Part shown: positions 26,163 through 37,585 of the stretch, piece by piece
How the letters are laid out: each line of letters starts with the position of its first letter
Position numbering within the stretch: position 1 is the stretch's first letter
NCBI GenBank assembly: GCA_023657465.1
Contig: JAGTJX010000003.1
Span: 195,436 to 259,435, forward strand
Source of the DNA: Lysobacteraceae bacterium
GTDB lineage: Bacteria > Bdellovibrionota > UBA1018 > JAGTJX01
Length of the DNA: 64,000 nucleotides
Direction: 5' to 3'
Translations under genes and position numbers: made by a program
Notes under the pieces: generated by a model
What the model was told of the DNA's origin: nothing
Database searches by the model: none
The model's input: the letters and a program-made list of their open reading frames with translations, nothing else

Positions 26163-27870
26163 GTTTTCTATCCTCCTTGATTAAACTACCAGAAACTCTG
26201 ATCACGACTGCTGTGCCTGCATTCACTCCGTCAGTTCGCGGTGTCTCTACCCAAATCTTACCGCCTCGTCCTTCAACCATTTTTCGGATGAGGTGCAATC
26301 CAACACTCGCGTAATAACCCTTAAACAGACCTACATCAGAAGTGAGTGATTCAAACTCAGTAGCTGACAAGCCACGCCCGTTATCGATAATCCTAATTTC
26401 GATGGTTTCAGAGTTAATTTGCCTTAACTCGACGATAATATAAGGATTTGGAATTTCTGATCTAATTAACTCACTCGCCGCATTGCTGAGTAGATTAGAA
26501 ACGATATGAATCCCATCTAATCTAGAAAGATGAATAACTGCATCAGACACTTCATCCTCAGAATTGTATCGGAGAGAAATCTTCGGTTTTCGCAATGCGC
26601 TATTTCTGAGTTCATCTGAGTTCCTGTAGAGAGCCAAGATGGAATTGGACGCATACGAGTAGATCTCCTTGAATGAAGACCGCTCATCCATGAATTGCTC
26701 ACTGGTATTCTTCAAGCTCGATCGCAATGAATAGATCAGTTCTTCACAACGTCCAAGAGCCACATCCATACGTTCAATGAGTTCAGGTGATCTAGATACC
26801 TCATTAGGTCTCTCTTTTAATTCTTCCATGAAGAGCTTCATCGAATGAATCGGTCCAGCAAGATCATGCGCCACGATAGCCGATGTCTCGCCCAAAGTTT
26901 GAATTCTGGTTTTCGCAGTTGCGTAGTTTGTCCAGTTTTTGATTTCACTTATTTTTTCCCTGAGATCAGAATTCATTTTGTTAAACACTTGCTGGAACTT
27001 CGCCAGAAGCTCAGAACTACTCAATGTTAGCTGTTTATGTTCGTCAAAGAATGAGTTCTCATTCATTGACTTAAATATTCCATTTAAATTATTAAAGAAG
27101 AATGTACGGCTCAAATAAAATTCTCTAGATAAAAACAACAAACTAAACGTAGAAAAAATAATATAAGTACCCCAAAAGTGTGTGCTGAAACTTCTGCGGT
27201 CATAAAAAACTAGAATTTGAGTTATAAACAATGGAATTATAACTGAAAAAAAAGATGCTGCTTCAGCAAAAATATGACGATCTTCTAAGATAGATAACTT
27301 TACTTTTAAAAACACTCCGCTCAAATCATACTTCTCATTTAATTCTTTTAAAACTTTAGAGCTCCAATCTTGAAGTTCCATAAATTGCATTCCATACATC
27401 TGTGTCATTGTAGCTAAGGTAAGAAGTAGAAACCTAAATAAAGTTGATTCAAAGGTAAGGCCGTGATTCCAAGAAAGCACAATAAAAAAACCTGGAATAC
27501 TTTTTATTAATCCTACTACTAAACATTGAAATGCAAAACGTTGAGAAAAACGTTGAATTTGTAAAATAAGTTTTTCATCAATTTTATCTTTTTCTAATTC
27601 AAGATATGTACCTTCAACTAATAATTTATATGAAGCATATTTTCTATATAACCAACCTAAATACGGTTTAAAAAGTGCCAATACTATTAATCGATCGACG
27701 ATAATATAAACCCCAATATCGATTAAAGTTGCATTGAATAAAAATAAATATCCAACAGGTATCCAAACTGCGATCAGTAGCAGACTCAACGGACTCATCA
27801 ACTCCTTAGGAGAATTGAGATGTCCTCTAATTGGAATACGCTTAAGATGTCCCCACATTCGCTCGATCAT
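26137..27870 (-). CDS. Membrane sensor histidine kinase
   Basis: This 577-residue protein has about six hydrophobic segments in the first 260 residues, then a linker. Its dimerisation helix carries the phospho-His in AHDLAGPIHS (near residue 333), and a HATPase domain follows (N box NLLSNAASEL, G1 IIDNGRGL, and a VGLHLIRKMVEGRGGKIWVE end). No periplasmic sensor domain of note is present, so the signal is probably sensed in the membrane. It pairs with the response regulator it overlaps, and follows guaA by 3 bp. Confidence 0.9.
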   Translation of the reverse strand: MIERMWGHLKRIPIRGHLNSPKELMSPLSLLLIAVWIPVGYLFLFNATLIDIGVYIIVDRLIVLALFKPYLGWLYRKYASYKLLVEGTYLELEKDKIDEKLILQIQRFSQRFAFQCLVVGLIKSIPGFFIVLSWNHGLTFESTLFRFLLLTLATMTQMYGMQFMELQDWSSKVLKELNEKYDLSGVFLKVKLSILEDRHIFAEAASFFSVIIPLFITQILVFYDRRSFSTHFWGTYIIFSTFSLLFLSREFYLSRTFFFNNLNGIFKSMNENSFFDEHKQLTLSSSELLAKFQQVFNKMNSDLREKISEIKNWTNYATAKTRIQTLGETSAIVAHDLAGPIHSMKLFMEELKERPNEVSRSPELIERMDVALGRCEELIYSLRSSLKNTSEQFMDERSSFKEIYSYASNSILALYRNSDELRNSALRKPKISLRYNSEDEVSDAVIHLSRLDGIHIVSNLLSNAASELIRSEIPNPYIIVELRQINSETIEIRIIDNGRGLSATEFESLTSDVGLFKGYYASVGLHLIRKMVEGRGGKIWVETPRTDGVNAGTAVVIRVSGSLIKEDRKHEERNLDS

Positions 27871-27873
27871 AAA

Positions 27874-29436
27874 CTATTCCCACTCAATCGTGGCTGGTGG
27901 CTTAGATGAGATATCGTAAGTTACGCGGTTCACACCACGGACTTTATTGCAGATTTCTGACGAGACCTTCGCAAGGAACGCATGCTCAAACGGATACCAG
28001 TCCGCTGTCATCCCATCGCTTGAACCTACAGCACGAAGGGCGACTACGTAATCGTAGGTTCTGCCATCTCCTGCTACTCCTACCGAGCGAACAGGAAGGA
28101 ACACAGCAAACGCCTGCCATATCTTGGTATAGATTCCAGCATCGCGAATCGCATTGATGAAGATCTCATCCACCTGCTGAACTATAGCTACACGCTCAGG
28201 AGTGACCTCACCCATCACTCTCAGAGCTAATCCAGGGCCTGGGAACGGATGGCGTTGGAGAAATACTTCAGGAACTCCTAAGACTTTTCCTAATGCTCTC
28301 ACTTCGTCTTTGAACAGATCACGAAGCGGCTCAATGAGTTTGAACTTCAGATCCTGAGGCAATCCCCCCACGTTGTGGTGAGACTTGATCGTTACGGAGT
28401 GAGAGAACCCAGGAGAAGATTCGATCACATCGGGATAGAGAGTCCCCTGAACAAGAAACTTAGGTTCGTGACCAATCTTTTTCGCAAGTTCAGTTGCAGA
28501 GCGATTGAAGACTTCGATGAATTCTCGGCCTATGATTTTGCGTTTCTGCTCAGGATCAGTGACACCCGCTAGCTTCCCAAAGAAAATATCAGCTGCGTTG
28601 ACTCGGTCCACAGGCAGATGAAGCGTCTCACGGAACATCTTCATCACGCGGTTGCCTTCTTCGAATCTCATGAGACCGTGATCGACGAATACGCAATGGA
28701 GTCTGTCACCAATCGCCTTGTGCACGAGTACAGCAGCCACTGCTGAGTCTACTCCACCAGAGAGAGCGCAGATCACGTGATCATTGGGTCCGACTTGAGC
28801 AGAAATTGCTTTGATTTGTTGCTCAATCACATTTTCCATTTTCCAGTTTGGAGTGAGAGCAGAGATCCCGACTAAGAAGTGTTTCAAAATCAAGTCACCA
28901 GATTCAGTGTGTGTGACTTCTGGATGAAGTTGCAGTCCGTAGAGTCTCGCGTCAGCATTCTCAATCGCTGCGATCGCACCTGTATCTGACTTCGCTACGA
29001 TCTTAAAGCCATCCGGTAACTTCTCAGCGCTATCACCGTGGCTCATCCATGCTGTGAACTTCTTTGGAAAATCAGCTGGGAAAAACTTGGATCCACTTGA
29101 GATCTCAACACTCTGTCTTCCGTACTCTCGAGTTTTGCCGCCCCCAACTTTGCCACCATGATCCTGAACCATGAGCTGCATGCCGTAACAAATACCTAGA
29201 ACAGGAATGCGCTCTTCGCGAGTCCATTCCCAGAATCCCTTGGTAAGTTGTGGTGCGCCTGTTTCGTAAACGGATGATGGACCACCTGATAGAATGATCG
29301 CACGAGGCTTGTGCGACTGAAGCTCAGGGAGAGTTCTCGTTCCCGAAACTGTGAAGGAATAAAACCCTAGATCGCGAATCCTTCTCGTGATGAGCTGAGT
29401 GTATTGGGATCCGTAATCTAAAATAAGAACTGACAT
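27874..29436 (-). CDS. guaA: GMP synthase (glutamine-hydrolysing)
   Basis: The 520-residue two-domain enzyme converts XMP to GMP. The class I glutaminase domain has the nucleophile Cys in GICYGMQL and the His/Glu pair in HPEVTHTE. The synthetase domain has the PP-loop ALSGGVDSAV, and the dimerisation domain ends in the family's PPATIEWE. I chose the ATG at 29436 (MSVLILDYGSQ) because an AGGAGA ribosome-binding site, inside the last guaB codons, lies 5 nt before it. The frame continues 21 codons upstream, but those lie in guaB. Only one base separates the guaB stop and this ATG. Confidence 0.97.
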   Translation of the reverse strand: MSVLILDYGSQYTQLITRRIRDLGFYSFTVSGTRTLPELQSHKPRAIILSGGPSSVYETGAPQLTKGFWEWTREERIPVLGICYGMQLMVQDHGGKVGGGKTREYGRQSVEISSGSKFFPADFPKKFTAWMSHGDSAEKLPDGFKIVAKSDTGAIAAIENADARLYGLQLHPEVTHTESGDLILKHFLVGISALTPNWKMENVIEQQIKAISAQVGPNDHVICALSGGVDSAVAAVLVHKAIGDRLHCVFVDHGLMRFEEGNRVMKMFRETLHLPVDRVNAADIFFGKLAGVTDPEQKRKIIGREFIEVFNRSATELAKKIGHEPKFLVQGTLYPDVIESSPGFSHSVTIKSHHNVGGLPQDLKFKLIEPLRDLFKDEVRALGKVLGVPEVFLQRHPFPGPGLALRVMGEVTPERVAIVQQVDEIFINAIRDAGIYTKIWQAFAVFLPVRSVGVAGDGRTYDYVVALRAVGSSDGMTADWYPFEHAFLAKVSSEICNKVRGVNRVTYDISSKPPATIEWE

Positions 29437-29437
29437 T

Positions 29438-30913
<1,476 letters not shown>

Positions 30914-31498
30914 TTAAAAATCCTCCTCATCATCACTATCAAACTGTTCAAGGTCACTAGTGTCTTGTCCCAATACTTTTGGGCCACGTACGTATCCACG
31001 GTATTCAGCTGAATCTTTCACGTAGTTGTCAGCACTCTTGCGGAGGAATGCTAGCTCTTCAGGTGTGAGTGGACGCGCGACTTTGGCAGGTGCACCCATG
31101 ATGAGTGATCCATTAGGGAATGATTTGCCCTTAGTGACCAGTGAACCAGCACCGATCATGCAATCATCGCCAATCACACAGTCATCGAGGAGTGTTGCGC
31201 CCATTCCTACGAGGACGCGGTTTCCCACTTTGCAGCCATGGAGTGTGACTCTGTGACCAACAGTCACTTCATCACCCACTACTAGTGGAGAAACTTTACG
31301 TGTCACATGAAGCATCGAGTGATCTTGAATGTTCGTGCGTGAGCCAATCGTGATGTGATTCACATCACCGCGGATTACCACTTGAAACCAAACCGAGCTT
31401 TGCTCACCGATTGCGACTTCACCAATGACATCAGCGCTTGGAGCGATGAATGCTGTTTCGTGGATCTCAGGGCTCTTGCCATGGTGCGGGAGAATCAT
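30914..31498 (-). CDS. Gamma-carbonic-anhydrase-like hexapeptide-repeat protein
   Basis: The 194-residue protein is a left-handed beta-helix of the YrdA/PaaY/gamma-CA group, with imperfect hexapeptide repeats from about 15 to 150 (SADVIGEVAIGEQSSVWFQV, then VVIRGDVNHI). Metal-ligand His candidates lie in SMLHVT and in GHRVTLHG. The tail after 165 is acidic (DSDDEEDF) and unusual. It overlaps miaB by 4 bp (ATGA) and abuts guaB. Carbonic anhydrase activity is family-level inference; many members are of unknown function. Confidence 0.85.
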   Translation of the reverse strand: MILPHHGKSPEIHETAFIAPSADVIGEVAIGEQSSVWFQVVIRGDVNHITIGSRTNIQDHSMLHVTRKVSPLVVGDEVTVGHRVTLHGCKVGNRVLVGMGATLLDDCVIGDDCMIGAGSLVTKGKSFPNGSLIMGAPAKVARPLTPEELAFLRKSADNYVKDSAEYRGYVRGPKVLGQDTSDLEQFDSDDEEDF

Positions 31499-33096
31499 AC
31501 GACTACCTCAGATTGGATCGGACTTTTGTAAGCAAAGTTCTTTGGAGCATTTCGCCAAATAGCTTCGCTATCTGTCGCAATGCTCTCAGCGTGGTTAGGA
31601 TCTACGAGTAACTCACCTGTGAGTGATAGAGAACTAGACCTGGTGATCTTCACGTTGAGAAGTTTTCCTATGAGGTTACGTGACTCACCTGAGGTGAAGT
31701 TCACAATCACGTTACAACCCGTGCGACCTGTCCAAACGCTGTCGCCAGAAGCATGATCCATGGACTGAGTTTTGGCGGAGCCTTCCACTAAGATCTCAAG
31801 AGTTTTACCGACCCTGCGAGCAAACGTCTTTTCACCAATCGTGAGTTGATGAGCGAGTACTCGATTGAGTCTCTGGTTTTTTTCCTTCTTATATACATCA
31901 TCTGGAAGTTTCGAAGCACGAGTACCAGGGCGTGGACTATATGCGAACGCGTAGATCAGATCAAACTGAACTCGGTCGAGTAGATTCATCGTCTGCATGA
32001 AGTCTTCTTCCGTTTCTGAGGGGAATCCTACGATGATGTCAGTGGTGAGTCCGATATCAGGACGAATCGCTTTCAAACGATCCATCTGCGCAATGTAGTT
32101 TTCAATCTTATGGTGACGTCCCATCTTCTGAAGAACGCGATCCGATCCCGATTGAACAGGAAGGTGGAGATGAGGTGCTAACTTCTTCACGCCTGTGACT
32201 GGGTGGTAACACTCAATGAGTTCATCACTGAAATCCAGTGGATGAGACGAAGTAAAACGGATTCGCTTGAGTCCTGCCAAACGAGGATCAGAATCCATCG
32301 CACGCAGTAACTGTGGGAAGTTTTCATCCCCTGCTCTCGGACCAACTTTACCGATTGCATTATTGAGTTCTTTTGGCTCAAGCCCAGCTACGTTTGGATT
32401 GCCTTTACCGAATGAGTTGACGTTCTGTCCAAGCAGAGTGACTTCTTTCACTCCTTGCTTCATGAGTTGAGCCACATCATCGAGCACTTCACTAATCGTG
32501 CGAGATTTCTCTTTCCCACGAGTGAAAGGAACAATGCAATAGGTGCAGTACTTATCGCAGCCCTTCATGATGTTCACAAACGCTTGAGCCTTGGCACTGG
32601 CGATCTTGGTCTCTGTTGAGTAGCTCATCAGAGGATCAAACTCAGTGTAGGATTTGTACTTGTCGCCGCTTTCAGCTCGATGAACAATCTCTGGGAGCTG
32701 ATCGATCGCATCTGGACCAAAGACGAAGTCAATGTAAGGAGCGCGTTTGAAAATTTCACCTTTGTCTAATTGGCCTACGCAACCACCGAGACCAATGATT
32801 GGACCTCCTGCTTTACTCCAGGAGATTTCGTTGTTTGTGCGCGTGTCGCCTTCTTCACGCTTGAGGACTTTCATTTCGCCTAAGAATGAAACAGCCTTGT
32901 GAACTGCCTTCTCCCGAACTGAGCAACCATTGATGAGGATGAGTGAGGCTTGTGATGCATCTTGGGTTTCGACCATGCCACCTTCAGAGAGAAGGGCTGA
33001 CATCCGTTCGGTGTCAGCAACGTTCATCTGGCAACCAAAGGTTTTGATGAAGAATTTCTTCTGATTCATTTCCGGAGCCATAGGGGTTGGTAACAC
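31495..33096 (-). CDS. miaB: tRNA-2-methylthio-N6-isopentenyladenosine methylthiotransferase
   Basis: This radical-SAM methylthiotransferase of up to 533 residues adds the 2-methylthio group to i6A37 in tRNA. It has the N-terminal UPF0004 domain with its three Cys (KTFGCQMN, GCSVREKA, GLGGCVGQ), the radical-SAM CxxxCxxC (CDKYCTYC) and a C-terminal TRAM domain. The frame opens at a GTG (33096). An ATG at 33069 gives the N-terminus usual for the family (MNQKKFFIKTFGCQMN) and is more likely. It is the first gene of the six-gene operon that runs on to the response regulator. Confidence 0.95.
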   Translation of the reverse strand: MLPTPMAPEMNQKKFFIKTFGCQMNVADTERMSALLSEGGMVETQDASQASLILINGCSVREKAVHKAVSFLGEMKVLKREEGDTRTNNEISWSKAGGPIIGLGGCVGQLDKGEIFKRAPYIDFVFGPDAIDQLPEIVHRAESGDKYKSYTEFDPLMSYSTETKIASAKAQAFVNIMKGCDKYCTYCIVPFTRGKEKSRTISEVLDDVAQLMKQGVKEVTLLGQNVNSFGKGNPNVAGLEPKELNNAIGKVGPRAGDENFPQLLRAMDSDPRLAGLKRIRFTSSHPLDFSDELIECYHPVTGVKKLAPHLHLPVQSGSDRVLQKMGRHHKIENYIAQMDRLKAIRPDIGLTTDIIVGFPSETEEDFMQTMNLLDRVQFDLIYAFAYSPRPGTRASKLPDDVYKKEKNQRLNRVLAHQLTIGEKTFARRVGKTLEILVEGSAKTQSMDHASGDSVWTGRTGCNVIVNFTSGESRNLIGKLLNVKITRSSSLSLTGELLVDPNHAESIATDSEAIWRNAPKNFAYKSPIQSEVVV

Positions 33097-33186
33097 GAGG
33101 TGTTTAAAAAGGAAACGGTTGACAAGTAAATGTGCGTAGTGCTAACCACGGGCAAGTTTATAAATTCAAAATGACAAGGGGATAAA

Positions 33187-33666
33187 ATGACTAAGTGCGC
33201 TGTATTGTTGATTTTATTGGTATCAACATTTGCTCAAGCAAAAGAAATTGTTGGCTTTCAGTGCAGAATAGATGAAAGACCCGTCGACGGAATGCTTCAG
33301 GAATTAACTCTGAAGAAAAATTCAGATCAAACGTATTCGGTTAAGTTGAAACAGGCCTACTACAATCGCGAAAAAGGTAAAGCCGTAGAAACCATCTACA
33401 ACATCTTCTCTCAAGCCAATTGTGAATATGACATTAAGAGTTTCTTAGGTAATTGCTTTCAATCTAGCAGTAAAGAAGATCAGACTTATCTGGTTTTTAC
33501 AGGCGAAATTATTCGATACTATGATTCAAGCAAACAAAAGACCGTTGAGCTCCCTGAACAACTTAAGTTTGCCTATATGAACTTTAATGATGAACAAAGT
33601 CTTACGGAGAAACTTAAAAATCTCAGCTTTGATCTTAATGAAAACTGTTCCTCAATCGAAGAGTGA
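33187..33666 (+). CDS. Exported protein of unknown function
   Basis: The 159-residue protein has a signal peptide (CAVLLILLVSTFAQA) and a mature domain with four cysteines (CRID, NCEYD, GNCFQ, ENCSS), probably disulphide-bonded in the periplasm. An AAGGGGATAAA ribosome-binding site precedes the ATG. The next gene begins at a GTG overlapping its stop codon. I do not recognise the family. Confidence 0.78.
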   Translation: MTKCAVLLILLVSTFAQAKEIVGFQCRIDERPVDGMLQELTLKKNSDQTYSVKLKQAYYNREKGKAVETIYNIFSQANCEYDIKSFLGNCFQSSSKEDQTYLVFTGEIIRYYDSSKQKTVELPEQLKFAYMNFNDEQSLTEKLKNLSFDLNENCSSIEE

Positions 33667-34487
33667 TCCAACTCCTTTCGCTCACAGCACTTCTCTTCCA
33701 AAGTTGGGCTTGGAGCGCTCACACTGATTTCGCGATCTATGACCCCATCGACCACAAAGACGGCGTATGGTCTGCTGAAACTCGTGCCCTAGAACCCACA
33801 TTAAAGAAGATGGGTTACACTGTGAAGATCATTGGTGATTCCGAGCTCCTGTCTCTCCCCTATTCCTTCGATGCTCTCATTCAGCCAGGAGGCTACGGAA
33901 CTGAGCGGGTCAAACGCATCGGTGAGCTAGGATTCAAAAACATCAGGAAATTCGTAAAATCAGGTCATGGTTACGTAGGCTTCTGCGCAGGATCTTATCT
34001 CGCCACGCAAAACTGGGACTGGGCCCAAGAATCTACCAGGCAAGGCGGCAAACTCACTGATCCTGATGATTATACTGAGTACAGAAACCCATCGATCGCA
34101 TCACTCTTCTTAGGCTGGGCTGTAGGTCCGTTTGCTTGGCATCCCTGGAATGGCGGGACTACTCCCCCATCGATGGAGCCTGTGAAACTCTTCGGCAAAC
34201 AAAGCGAGCTCTTCTATTACGGAGGACCCTACTTCGACTTCTCAGAGAAACCTGAAGGACTCGAAGTCTGGGCGCGCGCCATCGCACCGAAGGGGACTCC
34301 TTCTTACGCGCTCGAAGCTGACGGACAACCTACGATTGTAAAATTCAATTTAGGCGATGGCGACGTTGTTCTCTCATCGTATCATCCCGTGTTCACGATC
34401 AAGAATGGGAAGCGAGAAGTTTCAACGCCGAATTCTACTGAGTGGAAACTTCTGTTAAAGATTTTCTCTAAAAGTTTAGGTAAATAG
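33663..34487 (+). CDS. Exported BPL_N-type class I glutaminase-fold protein
   Basis: The 274-residue protein has a signal peptide (LLSLTALLFQSWAWSA) and a class I glutamine-amidotransferase-like fold of the BPL_N (biotin-protein ligase N-terminal) type. Its oxyanion region is DALIQPGGYG and its nucleophile elbow GHGYVGFCAGSYLA has a Cys in the usual place. Such periplasmic forms are found without a partner enzyme and have no firm function. Translation starts at GTG 33663, coupled to the TGA of the gene before it (GTGA). Confidence 0.83.
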   Translation: MIQLLSLTALLFQSWAWSAHTDFAIYDPIDHKDGVWSAETRALEPTLKKMGYTVKIIGDSELLSLPYSFDALIQPGGYGTERVKRIGELGFKNIRKFVKSGHGYVGFCAGSYLATQNWDWAQESTRQGGKLTDPDDYTEYRNPSIASLFLGWAVGPFAWHPWNGGTTPPSMEPVKLFGKQSELFYYGGPYFDFSEKPEGLEVWARAIAPKGTPSYALEADGQPTIVKFNLGDGDVVLSSYHPVFTIKNGKREVSTPNSTEWKLLLKIFSKSLGK

Positions 34488-34492
34488 ATCCC

Positions 34493-35833
34493 ATGTCAAA
34501 AGCACTGGTTTGGCTCAGGCGTGATCTACGCCTCTCCGATCACACAGCACTTGCACGAGCTACTCAAGAGCACGACTCAGTCGCAGTGTGTTTTGTTTTT
34601 GATACTGTGATCCTTGAGCAGCTTGGTAATCCGAATGATCGCAGACTGACTTTCATCTATCAGTCACTCATGGAGCTCAAAGCAGAATTAGTAAAACAAG
34701 GATCAGATCTCATCTTGTTACAGGGAGATCCTACAATTGAAATCCCACTTCTCGCAAAAAATCTTGAAGTCAATGCGGTCTATTGCAATCACGACTACGA
34801 ACCTTATGCTAAGTCGCGTGACAGTAAGGTTTCAAAAAAACTTTTTGATAATAAAATTGAATTCAAATCTTTCCGAGACCAAGTTGTTTTTGAATCAAAA
34901 GAAATCTTAAGCGGAGCAGGTACTCCATTCAAAGTCTTCACTCCCTACAAGAATGCTTGGCTAAAAGAACTATCGAAGAAACGCGACAGACTTCTCGAGC
35001 AGAAAGTATCCATGAGCAAATTCGCTCAAGCAAGCGAGCTCAAGTCTGTTATTCAAAACATCACTCTCGAAAGTTTGGGGTTCAAACCTCAGGATCTATG
35101 GATTCAAGCAGGAGAAAACTCAGCGAGAAAGCTGCTGACAAAGTTTGAGCCCGAGATGAGTAATTATGCAGAAGCTAGGAACTTTCCTGCATTGAATAAT
35201 GGCACTTCTCACCTCTCTGTTCACTTGAGATTCGGAACGATCTCCATACGTGAATGCATGAGAGCGTCTCAACTGATCAAAGGCACAGGGTCTGAGACTT
35301 GGATGAGTGAGCTCATTTGGAGAGAGTTCTATCAGATGGTGCTCGATCAGTTCCCACACGTCGCAGAACACAAATGCTTCAAACCCGAGTATGACCGCAT
35401 CCAGTGGCCAGGAACCAATGATCACTTCGAAGCCTGGTGCGAAGGAATGACAGGTTTTCCGATTGTAGATGCTGCCATAAGAGAGTTCAATGCCACTGGA
35501 TGGATGCACAATCGACTCAGAATGATCGTGGCTTCATTCCTCACTAAGGATCTTCTTGTAGACTGGCGCAAAGGCGAAGCCTACTTCGCACAACATCTCT
35601 TAGATTATGATCTCGCGTCTAACAGTGGAGGATGGCAATGGAGTGCGTCCGTAGGTTGTGATGCTCAACCTTATTTCAGAATATTCAATCCAGAATCCCA
35701 AGCAGAAAAATTCGATCCTGACCAAAAATATATAAAAAAATGGATCCCTGAATTAGGATCAAAAAAATATCCTTCACCCATTGTGGAGCACGATGTTCAG
35801 CGTAAGCTCGCGATTGAATTATTTAAACGCTAA
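34493..35833 (+). CDS. phrB: Deoxyribodipyrimidine photolyase (class I type)
   Basis: The 446-residue enzyme repairs pyrimidine dimers with blue light. It has an N-terminal antenna domain (LVWLRRDLRLSDHTAL) and a C-terminal FAD domain with the signatures TGWMHNRLRMIVASFLTKDL (about 340) and GGWQWSASVGCDAQPYFRIF (about 380). These match class I CPD photolyases. It begins 5 bp after the glutaminase-fold gene. The stop codon abuts that of the convergent hmgA (TAATTA). Confidence 0.94.
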   Translation: MSKALVWLRRDLRLSDHTALARATQEHDSVAVCFVFDTVILEQLGNPNDRRLTFIYQSLMELKAELVKQGSDLILLQGDPTIEIPLLAKNLEVNAVYCNHDYEPYAKSRDSKVSKKLFDNKIEFKSFRDQVVFESKEILSGAGTPFKVFTPYKNAWLKELSKKRDRLLEQKVSMSKFAQASELKSVIQNITLESLGFKPQDLWIQAGENSARKLLTKFEPEMSNYAEARNFPALNNGTSHLSVHLRFGTISIRECMRASQLIKGTGSETWMSELIWREFYQMVLDQFPHVAEHKCFKPEYDRIQWPGTNDHFEAWCEGMTGFPIVDAAIREFNATGWMHNRLRMIVASFLTKDLLVDWRKGEAYFAQHLLDYDLASNSGGWQWSASVGCDAQPYFRIFNPESQAEKFDPDQKYIKKWIPELGSKKYPSPIVEHDVQRKLAIELFKR

Positions 35834-37126
35834 TTATTTTTTGAACTGACCCTTGAGACTCTTCCAACACGAGAGATAATCAATCTGCCTCAATCCACCA
35901 TTGACTGCGTAGTCTGAGGTCACAAATGGATAACAACTCTCCCACATGAATGCGAGTGTGTTCTCGATCTTCATGGGTTTGAGATCTGCCTCTGAAGCTT
36001 TAGTGAATACTTGCTCATCCGGTCCATGGGCTGACATGCAATTATGAAGTGATGAACCTCCTGGAACGAAGCCTTCTTCCTTAGCATCATAGACACCTTT
36101 GATGAGTCCCATGAACTCACTCATCACATTGCGATGATAGTAAGGTGGTCGGAATGTATCCTCTCCCACCATCCATCGTGGAGGGAAAATCACAAAATCA
36201 CAATTAGCGACTCCAGGCTGACCACTAGGTGAAGTGAGCACTGTGAAAATTGATGGGTCTGGATGATCGAAACTCACAGTGCCAATCGTATTGAACTTCT
36301 TCAGATCATATTTGTAGGGAACATAATTCCCATGCCAAGCCACTACATCAAGGGGTGAATGCTCCAGCTGAGAAGTAAACACTCTTCCGTAGAACTTATT
36401 CACGAGTTTGAAGAATCCTTTTTTGTCCTCGTAACGAGCCACGGGAGAGAGGAAATCTCGCGCAGCTGCGAGTCCGTTTGCACCGATAGGACCTAGATCA
36501 GGTGTTCGGAATGCTTGCCCATAATTCTCACAAACATATCCTCGAGAGAATCCATCGACGAGATCGACGCTGAATTTCATTCCACGAGGAATGACTGCGA
36601 TCTCTGTCGGCGCAATTTCAATCACGCCACATTCAGTGTGAATGACTAATTTTCCTTTTTCAGGAACAATCATCCACTCGCCATCGCTACTGTAGAAGTA
36701 AGTGCCGTCCATAGACTGGTTCGCACTATAGAGGAAAATCGCCATGCCGGTTTGAGATTCAGGAGAACCATTCAAAACAAACGTACGAAGACCATGCAGA
36801 AAATCTGTTTTCGTTGCAGGCTCCTTCATTGCATCCCAACGCATTTGCGTAGGATTCGGCACCCGTGTACCCATGGCTGCAGTTTCGAAGTGATAGCCTT
36901 TTGTTTCTTCAAACTCAGAATGAAGAACTGAGGGTCTAATGCGGTAAAACCAAATTTTTTTGTTTTCAGATTTTGGTGCGGTGAATGCTGTACCGCTTAG
37001 CTGTTCAGCGTACAAACCTTTGGCTACAACTTGTGGCGAGTTGCGACCTGCTGGAAGAGTTCCTGGGACGGATTCCGATTCAAAATGATTACCAAATCCA
37101 CTCATGTATTCGCTCATATGTATCAT
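35834..37126 (-). CDS. hmgA: Homogentisate 1,2-dioxygenase
   Basis: The 430-residue Fe(II) enzyme opens the ring of homogentisate in tyrosine/phenylalanine breakdown. Family signatures are YMSGFGNHFESE at the start, PPYYHRNVMSEFMGL (metal His and Glu) near 330, and SLHNCMSAHGPDE near 362. The ATG at 37117 is an alternative start three codons in. No other tyrosine-catabolic gene lies in the window. It follows a Coq7-like gene by 5 bp and they are probably cotranscribed. Confidence 0.95.
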   Translation of the reverse strand: MIHMSEYMSGFGNHFESESVPGTLPAGRNSPQVVAKGLYAEQLSGTAFTAPKSENKKIWFYRIRPSVLHSEFEETKGYHFETAAMGTRVPNPTQMRWDAMKEPATKTDFLHGLRTFVLNGSPESQTGMAIFLYSANQSMDGTYFYSSDGEWMIVPEKGKLVIHTECGVIEIAPTEIAVIPRGMKFSVDLVDGFSRGYVCENYGQAFRTPDLGPIGANGLAAARDFLSPVARYEDKKGFFKLVNKFYGRVFTSQLEHSPLDVVAWHGNYVPYKYDLKKFNTIGTVSFDHPDPSIFTVLTSPSGQPGVANCDFVIFPPRWMVGEDTFRPPYYHRNVMSEFMGLIKGVYDAKEEGFVPGGSSLHNCMSAHGPDEQVFTKASEADLKPMKIENTLAFMWESCYPFVTSDYAVNGGLRQIDYLSCWKSLKGQFKK

Positions 37127-37131
37127 TAGGG

Positions 37132-37563
37132 TTAAGAAGAAATGAGTGGGGCGTCAATCAAAAACATCTGAGCATGCCTATTCTCGCTTGAGAGAGCTTC
37201 ATGAAGAACTTTAATGACACTTTTTGGCCCTTGAGCAAGTTCTAATTTATTTTTTGCGATTTTGTAGATTTGAGAAGCTTGGAGCTCTGCTTTTGACTGG
37301 AGAGGGCAAAGCCACTTCCAAGGTAATGAGGCTAAGAGCGAACCTATAATCAGTCCCGCGGCAGTGTTAATAAAATGATCGATCGGTGATAACTTTTCCC
37401 AATGAGAAAGAGCCCCTAGGTGGGCTTCTTCTTCTTTTAAGATGTGCGTTAAAAAAGCTTTTCTGTTCGCACCTCGTACCCAATACACTTCAGCTCTGTA
37501 GATGGCGATGGCTTGAGCTTCGGCACGGAGCGCAGGAAGTAAAGTGTTTCGTAGACTTTTCAC
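37132..37563 (-). CDS. Coq7/ferritin-like diiron-fold protein
   Basis: The 143-residue helical protein has a RAEAQAIAIYRAEVYW helix, an EEEAH motif (about residue 47) and a second SSENRHAQ motif near the end. The pattern recalls the Coq7 (demethoxyubiquinone hydroxylase) family with its ExxH pairs. A central hydrophobic hairpin (about 62-85) would place it at the membrane. It is shorter than typical Coq7 (about 200 residues), so activity is uncertain. It is upstream of hmgA and divergent from the glutathione peroxidase. Confidence 0.72.
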   Translation of the reverse strand: MKSLRNTLLPALRAEAQAIAIYRAEVYWVRGANRKAFLTHILKEEEAHLGALSHWEKLSPIDHFINTAAGLIIGSLLASLPWKWLCPLQSKAELQASQIYKIAKNKLELAQGPKSVIKVLHEALSSENRHAQMFLIDAPLISS

Positions 37564-37585
37564 ATGAAGAGATTAGAATGAGATT

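Noticed and set aside
30914-33096. Possible second RiPP or secondary-metabolite role for the radical-SAM gene near the YcaO block
   Set aside because: The radical-SAM protein has the UPF0004 and TRAM domains of MiaB and belongs to a housekeeping operon 6 kb away on the other strand.
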